Of a stretch of DNA of 25,346 nucleotides, positions 1 to 7,410 are shown piece after piece. A program made the translations under genes and the position numbers. Location of the stretch: NCBI GenBank assembly GCA_023622465.1, contig JAMNZE010000085.1, positions 1 to 25,346 on the forward strand, in the 5' to 3' direction. The notes under the pieces are model-generated. The model was given only the letters and a program-made list of their open reading frames with translations. It was not told the origin of the DNA and ran no database searches. Numbering within the stretch: the first letter of the stretch is position 1; each line of letters opens with the position of its first letter. Source of the stretch: UBA5500 sp023622465. Lineage in GTDB: Bacteria > Bacillota > UBA994 > UBA5500.

Positions 1-2
1 CA

Positions 3-38
3 GGGGCTGTTCGCAAAAACCTTTGTGCGAACAGCCCT
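3..38. repeat. Perfect 12-bp-stem hairpin, dispersed-repeat-like
   Basis: GGGCTGTTCGCA at 4-15 is perfectly inverted at 26-37, with a 10-base loop rich in A and T. It lies directly downstream (minus sense) of the DUF4097 gene whose stop is at 45, so it could end that transcript, but no T-run is visible before the window ends. Its sequence is clearly related to the hairpin at 6164-6196, which suggests a family of dispersed palindromes rather than a unique terminator. Confidence 0.6.
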
Positions 39-44
39 ACTTTC

Positions 45-997
45 TTAACGGGAGTTTACGCTAATATTTCCGTTTTTGCTTGTCGCCACTACCTTGGTCT
101 TAATAGCCGCTTGCTCCCAATTATCTGTAACGCCGCTAACACGGTTCTTCTCCCTCAGCTCTGGCTGGAAACCAGGCAGATTGGCGCTCGCCCGGCCATT
201 ACGGGTCTGTAATTCCAACTCATAAGCTCTGGTATCGCCACCAGCCAGCTGCGCATGCACCGCGCCATTGGTTGTGGTAAGACTGAGCGTGCCCTTGCGG
301 ATCGGCTCTAACGTACCATGGAGGGTACCGTTCTTAGTCGTTGCCGTAAGCGTCCCTACTGCTGCTGTTACGACTATGCTACCGTTCTTAGTTTCCAGTT
401 CCAGATCATTATGGGTCCTACCCGTCACCTTTATCGACCCATTTTTCGTATCTATACGACCGGCAATCTCCAAGTCTTCTATCGATATGGAGCCATTCTT
501 GCTAACCAACCGGAGATGAGCTAATAGCCGCCGGGGGATTAATATCTCGAAGGAAATGGAGCCGCGAATCTGTGAATCTGTTCCCCCACCCGCCAGGACA
601 GCTCCAGTTGGTCATCAGTCTCTTCTTGATGCTCATGTAAATGGGAGGTAACCAACTGCCTGGCCTCCTCTTCGCTGTCAGCTTGCACCCGTAAAGATAG
701 CCGAGCTGTCAATTGCTCCTCATTAGTGGCTAGTAATCGGAAATTTCCGTTCTTGTTACTGATGTATAGGTTAAGTTCCTTTATCTCCCCGTCAATAGGT
801 ACGACACGCGTCTCCTGCCAACTGTAATGTTCATCCGGGTTACCACCTAACAACCCTTGCAACCAAACGGATATCTCTTTGCCATTTTCCAATTCCTCGC
901 GGATTTCCTCTACTGCCTCCCGTATCTCGCTAGCAACCTCCTCGCCCATTTCCCTTAGCTCCTGCCCCAATTCAGCCAGTAGAGATGCCTCCGACAT
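45..997 (-). pseudogene. DUF4097-type beta-repeat protein, split by a frameshift
   Basis: Two open frames make up one gene. The first, 997-539 (ATG at 997 after GGGGAGG; an in-frame TTG lies at 1000), encodes about 152 residues: an acidic coiled-coil-like helix followed by the start of a beta-strand domain, ending in unrelated residues. The second covers 45-509 as an open frame, but its reading is continuous upstream without a stop to about 585. It carries repeated SKNGSI/TKNGSI/TTNGAV turns typical of DUF4097 ('putative adhesin') proteins such as YvlB. Joining the frames near the G5 run (C583-587 on the plus strand) gives one protein of about 317 residues that aligns with its intact neighbour at 1016-2131 straight across the junction. 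One base appears to be missing. A true mutation, an assembly error or, less likely, programmed shifting are all possible. The role of the family is poorly known; envelope stress or surface functions have been proposed. Confidence 0.75.
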
Positions 998-1015
998 CAA
1001 TCTTTACCTCCCCAA

Positions 1016-2131
1016 CTAAGTATTAATTTTTATCGAGCCACTGACCGTGCGGGCTCGCACCCTTTGCTGCCATTGCTTTTCAGCAAATGCCTGCGATTGG
1101 GCCACCAGCTTACGCTGCCCCGGCCGCTTCTGCTCTTCACTCACCATTAAACCGGGCAGGTCATGTTTAATGCTGCCGGCGGTGGACTCGGCTTCAATGC
1201 AATAACCGATGTTATCCCCTTCCGGCAACTCCACTTTAATTGCACCGTTCACCGACTTTACATCCAGCTGGCTATTCATTTCTTCGCTAATGCGGATGGT
1301 AATACGTCCGTTGGCTGCCTGAGCTCGCCCCCGCTCAATAGCACCGTCTAAAATCACCGAGCCATTAACCGAGCTAGCCTGTAGCTCATTAGCCTTTAAT
1401 TTTTCCGCTGTGACCTTGCCATTGACCGTTTTTAAGCTCATGCGGGTAGCTGTCAACTCTTCCAAGCGGATGCTGCCGTTGGTGGTGGCAATGCTCAATT
1501 CTTCGTATTCTCGCTGAGGTAACAGTAATTCGATGTTGATGCTAGCATTTTGGCCAAATAGGCGCCGCGCTTGGACTGACAAAGAGTTTTCATCGCTCTT
1601 CACCTGAATTAGTCGGTCGGCGATCCTTTGCGCATTTCTTTCGTCATCGGCCCGCACTCGCGTATGCAAGCTTAACTGCCACAGTCCGTTCTTACTCAAC
1701 CCCAACTCAATGCGTCCATTGGTATTGTGCAAATCTATATAAGGGTTATCGACACCAAATTCACCCCTTAGTTCCCGCTTAAAGGAGAATTCCTTTCCTC
1801 CGCCCAGCAACCCACCTAAGGCACGCCAAGCCTTTTCCGGCCACAGGCGCTGGGCATCATTCTTCAGCCGTTGGGCCTCCGCCTTTACCTCCTCCTGGGC
1901 TTCACAAGCCAGTTGACGGGCTCGGGCCACTTCGGCTCGCACCGCTTGTCGCGCCCTACGCTCCTCTTCCCACACTGCCTGACGTAGTGACTGCTCCGCC
2001 GAGGTTGTAGTCAAAGCCCTTTTATCCGCTCCATCGCCCTGCCCTATGGCCTCCAACAATCCGACGGCTTCGTCCACCGTAATTTTGCCCGCTTCCAGCA
2101 TGCGCAGCACTAGCATCTTCTCATCCGACAC
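1016..2131 (-). CDS. DUF4097 family protein with N-terminal SHOCT-like segment
   Basis: The protein has 371 residues from GTG at 2131, chosen because GGAGG lies 8 bases upstream; the longer reading from 2152 would run through that ribosome site. Residues 1-30 (MLVLRMLEAGKITVDEAVGL) resemble the short SHOCT-like module at the N-terminus of YvlB-type proteins. Residues 45-95 are rich in E, R, A and Q and probably form a coiled coil. From about 115 onward, beta strands are separated by NG turns (NTNGRI, TTNGSI, TVNGKV, SVNGSV, AANGRI, SVNGAI), the DUF4097 repeat. No signal peptide or membrane segment is seen, so it is probably cytoplasmic or peripheral. It sits 18 bases upstream of the broken paralogue, presumably as one operon. 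The family call is firm; the function is unknown. Confidence 0.8.
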   Translation of the reverse strand: MSDEKMLVLRMLEAGKITVDEAVGLLEAIGQGDGADKRALTTTSAEQSLRQAVWEEERRARQAVRAEVARARQLACEAQEEVKAEAQRLKNDAQRLWPEKAWRALGGLLGGGKEFSFKRELRGEFGVDNPYIDLHNTNGRIELGLSKNGLWQLSLHTRVRADDERNAQRIADRLIQVKSDENSLSVQARRLFGQNASINIELLLPQREYEELSIATTNGSIRLEELTATRMSLKTVNGKVTAEKLKANELQASSVNGSVILDGAIERGRAQAANGRITIRISEEMNSQLDVKSVNGAIKVELPEGDNIGYCIEAESTAGSIKHDLPGLMVSEEQKRPGQRKLVAQSQAFAEKQWQQRVRARTVSGSIKINT

Positions 2132-2150
2132 CACAACCACCTCCAATCTC

Positions 2151-2180
2151 AATATACTACTCTACCCTTACAAATGTCAA
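2151..2180 (-). promoter_or_regulatory. Candidate sigma-A promoter for the DUF4097 pair
   Basis: On the minus strand TTGACA (2180-2175) is followed after 18 bases by TATATT (2156-2151). The predicted start would fall close to the ribosome site of the gene at 2131, leaving a very short leader, which lowers confidence. Confidence 0.45.
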
Positions 2181-2234
2181 TATGTATTTTAATAAATTAA
2201 AGGCATTTCCTTTGCAACCGCTAGGCAAAAGAAA

Positions 2235-2259
2235 AGAGCCCAACCTTCCGTTGGGCTCT
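2235..2259 (-). terminator. Intrinsic terminator of the ferredoxin gene
   Basis: AGAGCCCAAC (2235-2244) and GTTGGGCTCT (2250-2259) form a perfect 10-bp stem with a 5-base loop. Read on the minus strand it is followed by TTTTCTTTT, as expected just after the ferredoxin stop at 2275. Confidence 0.85.
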
Positions 2260-2274
2260 CTTAACGATCGATTT

Positions 2275-2442
2275 TTATGCAGGGTTAGGAGCGTCTACTG
2301 GGCAAACGGCTGCACAAGCTCCACAATCGATGCATTTGTCCGGGTCAATAACGTAAATATCACCTTCAGAAATTGCATCTACTGGGCATTCGGACTGGCA
2401 AGCACCGCAAGCGATGCAATCCTCACTAATCTTATAGGCCAC
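2275..2442 (-). CDS. Clostridial-type 2[4Fe-4S] ferredoxin
   Basis: This is a 55-residue small soluble electron carrier. It has two CxxCxxCxxxCP motifs, one around residues 9-20 (CIACGACQSECP) and one around 37-48 (CIDCGACAAVCP), each binding a [4Fe-4S] cluster; the length matches classical clostridial ferredoxins. The GTG at 2442 is chosen because GGGGAGGTG precedes it by about 6 bases and the product then begins MAYKISEDC, the usual family N-terminus; an in-frame upstream reading to 2481 has no such support. It is a stand-alone unit with its own terminator. Its partners cannot be told from context; the iron-sulfur dehydrogenase operon at 6262-9566 is one possible user. Confidence 0.95.
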   Translation of the reverse strand: MAYKISEDCIACGACQSECPVDAISEGDIYVIDPDKCIDCGACAAVCPVDAPNPA

Positions 2443-2503
2443 GGCTTTCACCTCCCCTCGCCAACATTGGCAACACAGCACTATCCATTGCCTTACCAGT
2501 CCT

Positions 2504-2509
2504 ATTATA
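2504..2509 (-). promoter_or_regulatory. Candidate -10 element for the ferredoxin gene
   Basis: A perfect TATAAT on the minus strand sits 62 bases upstream of the GTG start, in the short gap before the next gene. No good -35 is seen at 16-18 bases. Confidence 0.45.
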
Positions 2510-2531
2510 CATGAAATTTATCACATACTCA

Positions 2532-3017
2532 CTAGTAACCGATTAAGAGAAAACTTCTTAACGTTAGGTATAGACGCCGAATATTAGAAAGACTATCGGC
2601 CGTACTTAATAGCACACTCTCCCGCTGCCCCGTACTACTGTATTTTTCGTAGGGTATTAACAACACCGCATGCTTCACCAGTTCCGACTCGGCAAACTTG
2701 CACACGTCCCGCCAGACATTGAAATGCTTCCCCTTCTCCACCTCCAGAGCCATTTGCAGGTCAGGATGGTAAAAATCCATCTCGAAGTCCGAATCGGGGG
2801 CGAACAAGCCCGGAACCTGCTCGCTAGTGACCCCATGGAGAAAGCCTAATTCTTGCAGAGCTGTGCGCAACAATTTTTCCACATCCTGGCTCCTAGTATA
2901 GCGCCCATCCCTGATCCTGACCAATTCTTCTTTATGGTCAGCCACAATCTGCAACAACTGCCGCTGCAGAGGATTAGCTTGTTCCATAAAGCCATATGTA
3001 TGAACAGGGGTAGGCAT
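2532..3017 (-). CDS. Hypothetical protein, possible PD-(D/E)XK nuclease-like fold
   Basis: The protein has 161 residues. The ATG at 3017 follows a strong AGGAGG by 7 bases; an in-frame reading continues upstream to 3101 but lacks a ribosome site. I do not recognise a named family. Residues 20-60 look helical. The middle reads D81, then E92-V-E94-K95 at the end of a hydrophobic strand, then a helix with WRD and a hydrophobic strand (HAVLLIPY). The pattern D...ExE/K followed by helix and strand resembles the core of BglII-like and other PD-(D/E)XK enzymes. It is a single gene, not next to a methyltransferase, so a restriction role is not indicated. The nuclease reading is inference only. Confidence 0.65.
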   Translation of the reverse strand: MPTPVHTYGFMEQANPLQRQLLQIVADHKEELVRIRDGRYTRSQDVEKLLRTALQELGFLHGVTSEQVPGLFAPDSDFEMDFYHPDLQMALEVEKGKHFNVWRDVCKFAESELVKHAVLLIPYEKYSSTGQRESVLLSTADSLSNIRRLYLTLRSFLLIGY

Positions 3018-3104
3018 ATCCTTCCCTCCTAAAGTATCATCGTCTTTCAAGAAAGCCACCACCACCCTGACAAAAGCGACTGAGACTAGCCTGGAAAGCA
3101 ATTT

Positions 3105-3113
3105 TGTTATAAT
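3105..3113 (+). promoter_or_regulatory. Extended -10 promoter of the exporter operon
   Basis: TGTTATAAT is a perfect TGn-TATAAT extended -10 element, 42 bases upstream of the first gene of the plus-strand block. No clear -35 is seen, which extended -10 promoters can tolerate. Confidence 0.6.
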
Positions 3114-3155
3114 ATGCCTAGTGTATAGAAGCCCAGGATTGGAGGTGGGGTAGCC

Positions 3156-3914
3156 ATGCCAGAAAAGATGGAGCAGCTGCTGGAACTAGGACTTTACGCC
3201 GGCTCCCTTTTGTTAGGCAGTGGTGCCGAGATCTATCGAGTGGAAAACACCATATATCATTTGCTTTCGGCCTGTGGGGCAACGGATATCGACTGCATCG
3301 CTACACCGACTGCCATTCACCTGTCGGCCCACGCCTACGGACAGGTGGGTACCCGGGTTCGTCGCATACTAGAGCGCACCACCAATCTGGGACGGATTTC
3401 AGCCATCAACGCCCTATCCCGCTCCCTCTCGGGCCAACAAAATGACCCGCAGGTAGTATTAGAACGGCTGCAGGCCATAGAAGCTTGCACCCAAAGAAAT
3501 TTGCTTAGTCTGGGTCCCTGGGCAGCTGCCCTCGGCGGCACAGCTTTCGCGACCCTATTTGGAGCTCAAGGTTGGGAATTACCATCAACCGCTCTAGTTG
3601 CCTGGTTGGTATTTCAATTCTCTAGCTTTCTGCGCGGGCGGGGTCTACCCGGGCTGCTAGTCGATTTTTTATGCGGATTTGTAGCCGGCCTCTGTGCCCT
3701 TTCCTTAACTCTGGCTCTACCCGGAATGCCCCATAACCGCATTATTTTAGGGGCCATTATGAGTTTGGTGCCAGGAGTATTGTTGACCTCCGGCGTTAGA
3801 GATGTATTAGCTGGCGATTTATTATCGGGTATCGTTAGAACCAATGAAGCCCTCTTCACCGCCGCCGCCTTGGCCGCCGGTGTGGGGGCCATATTAGGAT
3901 GGTGGATTAAATGA
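3156..3914 (+). CDS. ThrE-type threonine/serine exporter, N-terminal half (DUF1212/YjjP-like)
   Basis: The protein has 252 residues, starting with ATG at 3156 after GGAGGTGGGG. The first 110 residues form the soluble ThrE/DUF1212 domain, with the family segment GSGAEIYRVENTI near residues 22-34. Four or more hydrophobic membrane segments follow from about residue 120 (WAAALGGTAFATLFG, LLVDFLCGFVAGLCAL, ILGAIMSLVPGVLLTSGVRD). In Corynebacterium ThrE both halves are one protein; here, as in the YjjP/YjjB pairs, they are split. The stop overlaps the start of the C-terminal partner by 4 bases (ATGA), so the two are translationally coupled and should form one inner-membrane exporter. The substrate (threonine, serine or another small amphiphile such as succinate) cannot be read from sequence. 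Confidence 0.9.
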   Translation: MPEKMEQLLELGLYAGSLLLGSGAEIYRVENTIYHLLSACGATDIDCIATPTAIHLSAHAYGQVGTRVRRILERTTNLGRISAINALSRSLSGQQNDPQVVLERLQAIEACTQRNLLSLGPWAAALGGTAFATLFGAQGWELPSTALVAWLVFQFSSFLRGRGLPGLLVDFLCGFVAGLCALSLTLALPGMPHNRIILGAIMSLVPGVLLTSGVRDVLAGDLLSGIVRTNEALFTAAALAAGVGAILGWWIK

Positions 3915-4360
3915 CTTTCACGCAAGTAGTTTGGCAGTTTATCATCGCCTTTATAGCTTCTACAGCTTGGGGCGTCATTTTTCGCGCTCCCCATAAGCGC
4001 ATCGCCTTAGCTGGCCTTACCGGCGCTCTGGGCTGGATGGGCTGGTTATTGGCCGGGGCTTTAGGCTTAGAAATAGTGGGTCGCACTGCCCTGGGGGCTT
4101 TTGCCGTGGGTATTTCCGGGGAAATAATTGCCCGTCTCTGGCACGAACCGGCCACCGTATTCTTGACCCCGGGTATCGTACCTCTAGTACCCGGCGTCAC
4201 TATCTATTCGGCCATGCAGGCCTTCGTAGTAGGCGACTATACGGGCGGCCTCAGTTTTATCACTGAAGCCCTGTTAGCCGCCGGAGCCATCGCTGGCGGG
4301 CTAGCCGTAGCTACCGCCGTGGTACGTTCTTCCTTACTCTCCCACCGCCGAGGTGCTTAA
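3911..4360 (+). CDS. ThrE-type exporter, C-terminal half (DUF3815/YjjB-like)
   Basis: The protein has 149 residues and is almost wholly hydrophobic, with about four or five membrane spans. The segment TPGIVPLVPGVTIYSAMQAF around residues 87-106 is the PGxxPLVPG signature of this half and mirrors LVPGVLLTSGVRD in its partner, an internal-duplication feature of the family. Translation is coupled to the upstream half by the ATGA overlap, and an AEC-family gene starts 2 bases after its stop, so all three should be on one transcript. Confidence 0.9.
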   Translation: MTFTQVVWQFIIAFIASTAWGVIFRAPHKRIALAGLTGALGWMGWLLAGALGLEIVGRTALGAFAVGISGEIIARLWHEPATVFLTPGIVPLVPGVTIYSAMQAFVVGDYTGGLSFITEALLAAGAIAGGLAVATAVVRSSLLSHRRGA

Positions 4361-4362
4361 CC

Positions 4363-5259
4363 ATGATGTTGCCATTGATGTTACCCTTATTACTGCTGAT
4401 TGCCGCGGGAGCCCTTGCCCGTGTCAGTTTACAAATTGAGGCCAAGCCGCTGGCCCGCTTAACCCTCTATCTACTCAGCCCCGCTCTTATTTTTAACTCC
4501 CTCTACCATTCCCAGTTAACCGGCCCCCAATTGGGCCAGCTGGCCGGCGGCACCCTTCTATTAATTGTAACCCTATCTTTAGTATTAACTCTCCTTTGTC
4601 GTTTACTTCGCTTTCCTCTGCCTTTGGCCAGCGCCATGCAGTTGGGAGCCGTATTCATGAACGTGGGCAACTACAGCCTGCCCATCATTGCCGCCGCCTG
4701 TGGGACTGAAGGCTTAGAACGGGGGGCCGTCATCATGGTTGTCCATCAGATGCTGATGTTCACCTTGGCCATATTTTTTGCGGCCCGTGGTACCCTCGGC
4801 CCCCAAAGGGCCTTAAGTAAAGTACTGCAGATGCCAACCGCCTATGCGGCCCTGGCCGCCCTGATACTACGCACCTTAGGCTATCCTTTGCCCGGCTGGC
4901 TAGCGCAAGGTATATCCTTACTCTGCCAGGCTTGTATCCCCATCTTTCTTCTACTATTAGGCATACAACTGGCCGACATGCTATTCAGCCAACGCTGGTT
5001 CTTACTCACCCTAGGCACCTGTTTCAAGTTAGGTTTTGCCCCCGTAGCCGCCAATTTTCTCGCCCGCTTACTCCACTTCGATAGTCTTAGCCAGCAAGTT
5101 TTCGTGTTAGCTGCCGCTTCCCCTACCGCTGTGGTCACCACCATGTTGGCCGTAGAGTTTGATGCGGAACCGGAACTCGTTTCATCCCTAACTCTGGTCA
5201 CCACTTTGCTCAGTCTCTTTAGCATCCCCCTCATTATGCAGCTTTTAGGATTAGGCTAA
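4363..5259 (+). CDS. AEC-family (auxin efflux carrier-like) permease
   Basis: The protein has 298 residues with about ten hydrophobic segments in the two five-helix halves typical of the AEC family. The motif FMNVGNYSLPIIAAACG (around residues 103-119) and the C-terminal segment VLAAASPTAVVTTMLAVEFD are the conserved N-G and P-containing crossover loops of these transporters. Relatives move malate, malonate or other small organic acids, but the substrate here is unknown. The gene begins ATGATG right after the exporter pair, so it is almost certainly co-transcribed with it; the choice between the two adjacent ATG codons is not decided by a ribosome site. Confidence 0.85.
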   Translation: MMLPLMLPLLLLIAAGALARVSLQIEAKPLARLTLYLLSPALIFNSLYHSQLTGPQLGQLAGGTLLLIVTLSLVLTLLCRLLRFPLPLASAMQLGAVFMNVGNYSLPIIAAACGTEGLERGAVIMVVHQMLMFTLAIFFAARGTLGPQRALSKVLQMPTAYAALAALILRTLGYPLPGWLAQGISLLCQACIPIFLLLLGIQLADMLFSQRWFLLTLGTCFKLGFAPVAANFLARLLHFDSLSQQVFVLAAASPTAVVTTMLAVEFDAEPELVSSLTLVTTLLSLFSIPLIMQLLGLG

Positions 5260-5322
5260 ACATGTACACATAGTACACTGCCCGTCCCCATATCCTAAAA
5301 GTAGATGGGGGGTGTAGGTAAA

Positions 5323-6102
5323 ATGATGTTCTTTATTCCCAAGAGAAGACTACTTTTATTGACCAGTCTTGTGCTTGTCTTAGCTATCGGCTTTACCGCC
5401 AGCCGCCTTTGGGTGCCCGGTTCGGCGGGTCAAGTTATCAGTACCTTGCTGAATTTTAATCGTAAAGTCCCGATCTATTGTGTGCAAACCGATGAAAAGC
5501 GTATAGCCATCAGCTTCGATGCAGCCTGGGGTGCGAATCACACCGATGAAATACTGGCCATTCTCGATGAATATGACATCAAAACCACATTTTTCCTAGT
5601 GGCTTTCTGGATAGAAAAATATCCGGAAGTGGCTGCCCGCATTGCCGCCGCCGGTCATGAAATCGGCAACCATAGTGCCACCCACCCGCACATGAGCCAA
5701 CTTTCCAAAGAGCAAATCCGGCTAGAAATACAGACTACCCACGATCTGATCAAAGAAGTTACCCAGCAGGAAGCCATACTCTTTCGCCCACCCTTTGGCG
5801 ACTATAACAATTTACTCATCGAAACCATGGAGGAATTAGGATACCACACAATTCAATGGAGTGTTGATTCGCTAGATTGGCGTCCCACCACACCTGAGCA
5901 AATTGTCCAGCGCGTTACCAGCCAAATTGCCCCTGGGGCCATTGTCCTCTTCCATAACAATGCGGAACATACACCGGCCGCTTTAAGGCCCATTCTCGAT
6001 TATTGCCGCCAAGAGGGCTACGAGGTGGTCCCCATCTCCGAGCTGCTACTCAAAGGAGACTATTATATCGATAAGAGCAATGGTATGATGCGGCCTAAAT
6101 AA
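5323..6102 (+). CDS. Polysaccharide deacetylase, NodB domain, PdaB-like
   Basis: The protein has 259 residues from ATG at 5323; the GGGGGG run ends about 9 bases upstream, which argues against the ATG at 5305. Residues 7-30 form an N-terminal membrane anchor or signal. The NodB motifs are all present: SFDAAWG (the FD-x-x-WG form used by PdaB-type enzymes), HSATHPH with the zinc-binding histidines, RPPFGDYN, VDSLDW and LFHNN. Such enzymes remove acetyl groups from N-acetylglucosamine or muramic acid polymers in the wall, outside the membrane. B. subtilis PdaB acts late in sporulation, so a spore role is possible but not shown. It lies 63 bases after the AEC gene and may be part of that operon. 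Confidence 0.9.
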   Translation: MMFFIPKRRLLLLTSLVLVLAIGFTASRLWVPGSAGQVISTLLNFNRKVPIYCVQTDEKRIAISFDAAWGANHTDEILAILDEYDIKTTFFLVAFWIEKYPEVAARIAAAGHEIGNHSATHPHMSQLSKEQIRLEIQTTHDLIKEVTQQEAILFRPPFGDYNNLLIETMEELGYHTIQWSVDSLDWRPTTPEQIVQRVTSQIAPGAIVLFHNNAEHTPAALRPILDYCRQEGYEVVPISELLLKGDYYIDKSNGMMRPK

Positions 6103-6149
6103 TTCCCGCTTCTCCTAAGCATTATGGTTATATAAATTAGAAGTGGGAA
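6103..6149 (+). terminator. Weak, long-loop inverted repeat after the deacetylase gene
   Basis: TTCCCGCTTCT (6103-6113) pairs with AGAAGTGGGAA (6139-6149) with one G-T pair, around a 25-base loop. No U-run follows. It might help end transcription of the plus-strand block, together with the hairpin at 6164-6196. Confidence 0.35.
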
Positions 6150-6163
6150 GCGGTATAACAAAC

Positions 6164-6196
6164 GGGGCTATCGCAAAAGGCTTTTGCGATAGCCCC
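6164..6196. repeat. Perfect 16-bp-stem palindrome between convergent genes
   Basis: GGGGCTATCGCAAAAG (6164-6179) is exactly inverted at 6181-6196 around a single G. It lies between two converging transcription units and could act as a bidirectional stop, although neither side has a strong T-run. Its core closely matches the hairpin at 3-38, which suggests a dispersed REP-like element. Confidence 0.7.
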
Positions 6197-6261
6197 CGTG
6201 ACATTTATAGGCCGTGGTGGACTAAAAAGCACATCCTGCTGCCCGCAAACACTACAACGAC

Positions 6262-7410
6262 TTACACCACCGACGGTTCTCTGAACAATTCCCCACGGGC
6301 AAAACGATCTAAGCCCATGGGATCAATGGGGATTTCCAGCTCTTCTCCTAAAATACTCTGGGCCAAAAGCACACCCACCATAGGAGCGATCATGAAACCA
6401 TGGCCGCTAAAACCACAAGCCAGATAGAAGCCGGGTATCTCCTCCACCGGCCCCAGAATGGGGGTTGCATCGGGGGTCATATTATAAAGGCCGGCCCACT
6501 GGCGCACCACCCGAATGTTACGTAAAGGTGGCAGCAGCCAGGTTATTTTCTGAGCCATCTCCTCCAGGAACTGCCAGGTGGATTCCATATTATATCCCGG
6601 CTTTTCCGTAGGATCGCCTAAGCCCATAATGAAGCTACCATGGGGTGTCTGCTGGCAATACAGGTTATGGTGGAAGGACATGACCATCGGCCCCATCATC
6701 GGTTCCACCGGTTCGGTAATCAAAATCTGATGGCGTTCCGAATAGGTGGGAATCTCCAGATCCACCATCGCCGCCACATCCTGGGACCAACCACCGGCCG
6801 CATTCACAACTACCGGTGTAGCTATAAAGCCCCGGGTGGTCTCTACCCCCTCAATGCAATCTCCCGCTCGCTTGATTGCGGTCACCTGGGTATTGGTATA
6901 GATCTCCACCCCCAGGCGGCGAGCAGCTTTGGCATAGGCATCGGTTACTTTAAAGGGGTTACAATGGCCATCGGTGGGACAAAAGGTGGCACCCATCAGC
7001 TGCTCCGTATTTAAATGGGGAACAATCTCCTTGGCCTCCGCCGGTGTTAGTAGATCCACTTGTAGGCCATGGGCCTTTTGCAGCGCCACATTCTTCTTAA
7101 ATTGTTCCCAGCCGGCCTCCGTATAGGCTAAAAGTAGATAGCCACCTTGATTGAATTCTATATCGTCGTCATAGGCCAATTCCTCATTCATATTCTCAAA
7201 CATGCGTACGCTGGCCATGGCCATGCGCAGGTTCATTTCCGTGCCCCATTGGGCCCGCACGCCGGCACCGCAACGGCCGGTGGCACCACTGGCCAGATAG
7301 TTACGTTCTATCACACATATGTTGGTTAGTCCCCTCTTGGCCAGGTTGTAGGCGATGGATACGCCGTTAACCCCACCACCAATAATGACCGCATCAGCCG
7401 TTCTTTTCAC
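6262..7410 (-). CDS. FAD-dependent DAO-family oxidoreductase (PDH-beta/SoxB-like subunit)
   Basis: The protein has 382 residues from GTG at 7410, 8 bases after AGGAGG; the GTG at 7419 lies inside that ribosome site. It starts with the dinucleotide-binding fold (VIIGGGVNGVSIAYNLA, ending in E near VIERN). RCGAGVRAQWG and the C-terminal QWAGLYNMTPDATPILG...GFSGHGFM segment are typical of the D-amino acid oxidase/sarcosine oxidase superfamily, which oxidises secondary or primary amines such as proline, sarcosine or glycine derivatives. It is the last of five overlapping genes (17-base overlap with the BFD-like gene). By position and size it corresponds to the catalytic beta subunit of hyperthermophile L-proline dehydrogenase complexes. 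The substrate is not proven. Confidence 0.85.
   Translation of the reverse strand: MKRTADAVIIGGGVNGVSIAYNLAKRGLTNICVIERNYLASGATGRCGAGVRAQWGTEMNLRMAMASVRMFENMNEELAYDDDIEFNQGGYLLLAYTEAGWEQFKKNVALQKAHGLQVDLLTPAEAKEIVPHLNTEQLMGATFCPTDGHCNPFKVTDAYAKAARRLGVEIYTNTQVTAIKRAGDCIEGVETTRGFIATPVVVNAAGGWSQDVAAMVDLEIPTYSERHQILITEPVEPMMGPMVMSFHHNLYCQQTPHGSFIMGLGDPTEKPGYNMESTWQFLEEMAQKITWLLPPLRNIRVVRQWAGLYNMTPDATPILGPVEEIPGFYLACGFSGHGFMIAPMVGVLLAQSILGEELEIPIDPMGLDRFARGELFREPSVV

Noticed and set aside
560..600. Programmed -1 ribosomal frameshift joining the two DUF4097 frames
   Set aside because: The site lacks a proper X-XXY-YYZ slippery heptamer, and I saw no clear stem-loop or pseudoknot just after it, so mutation or sequence error is simpler.
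2443..2481. N-terminal extension of the ferredoxin with extra cysteines (CCQC)
   Set aside because: The GTG at 2442 has a clear ribosome site and the canonical ferredoxin start; the extension would read through that site.
6164..6196. Simple rho-independent terminator
   Set aside because: The stem is strong but neither strand has a convincing U-run, and it has a relative at 3-38, so repeat is the better label, with a termination role possible.
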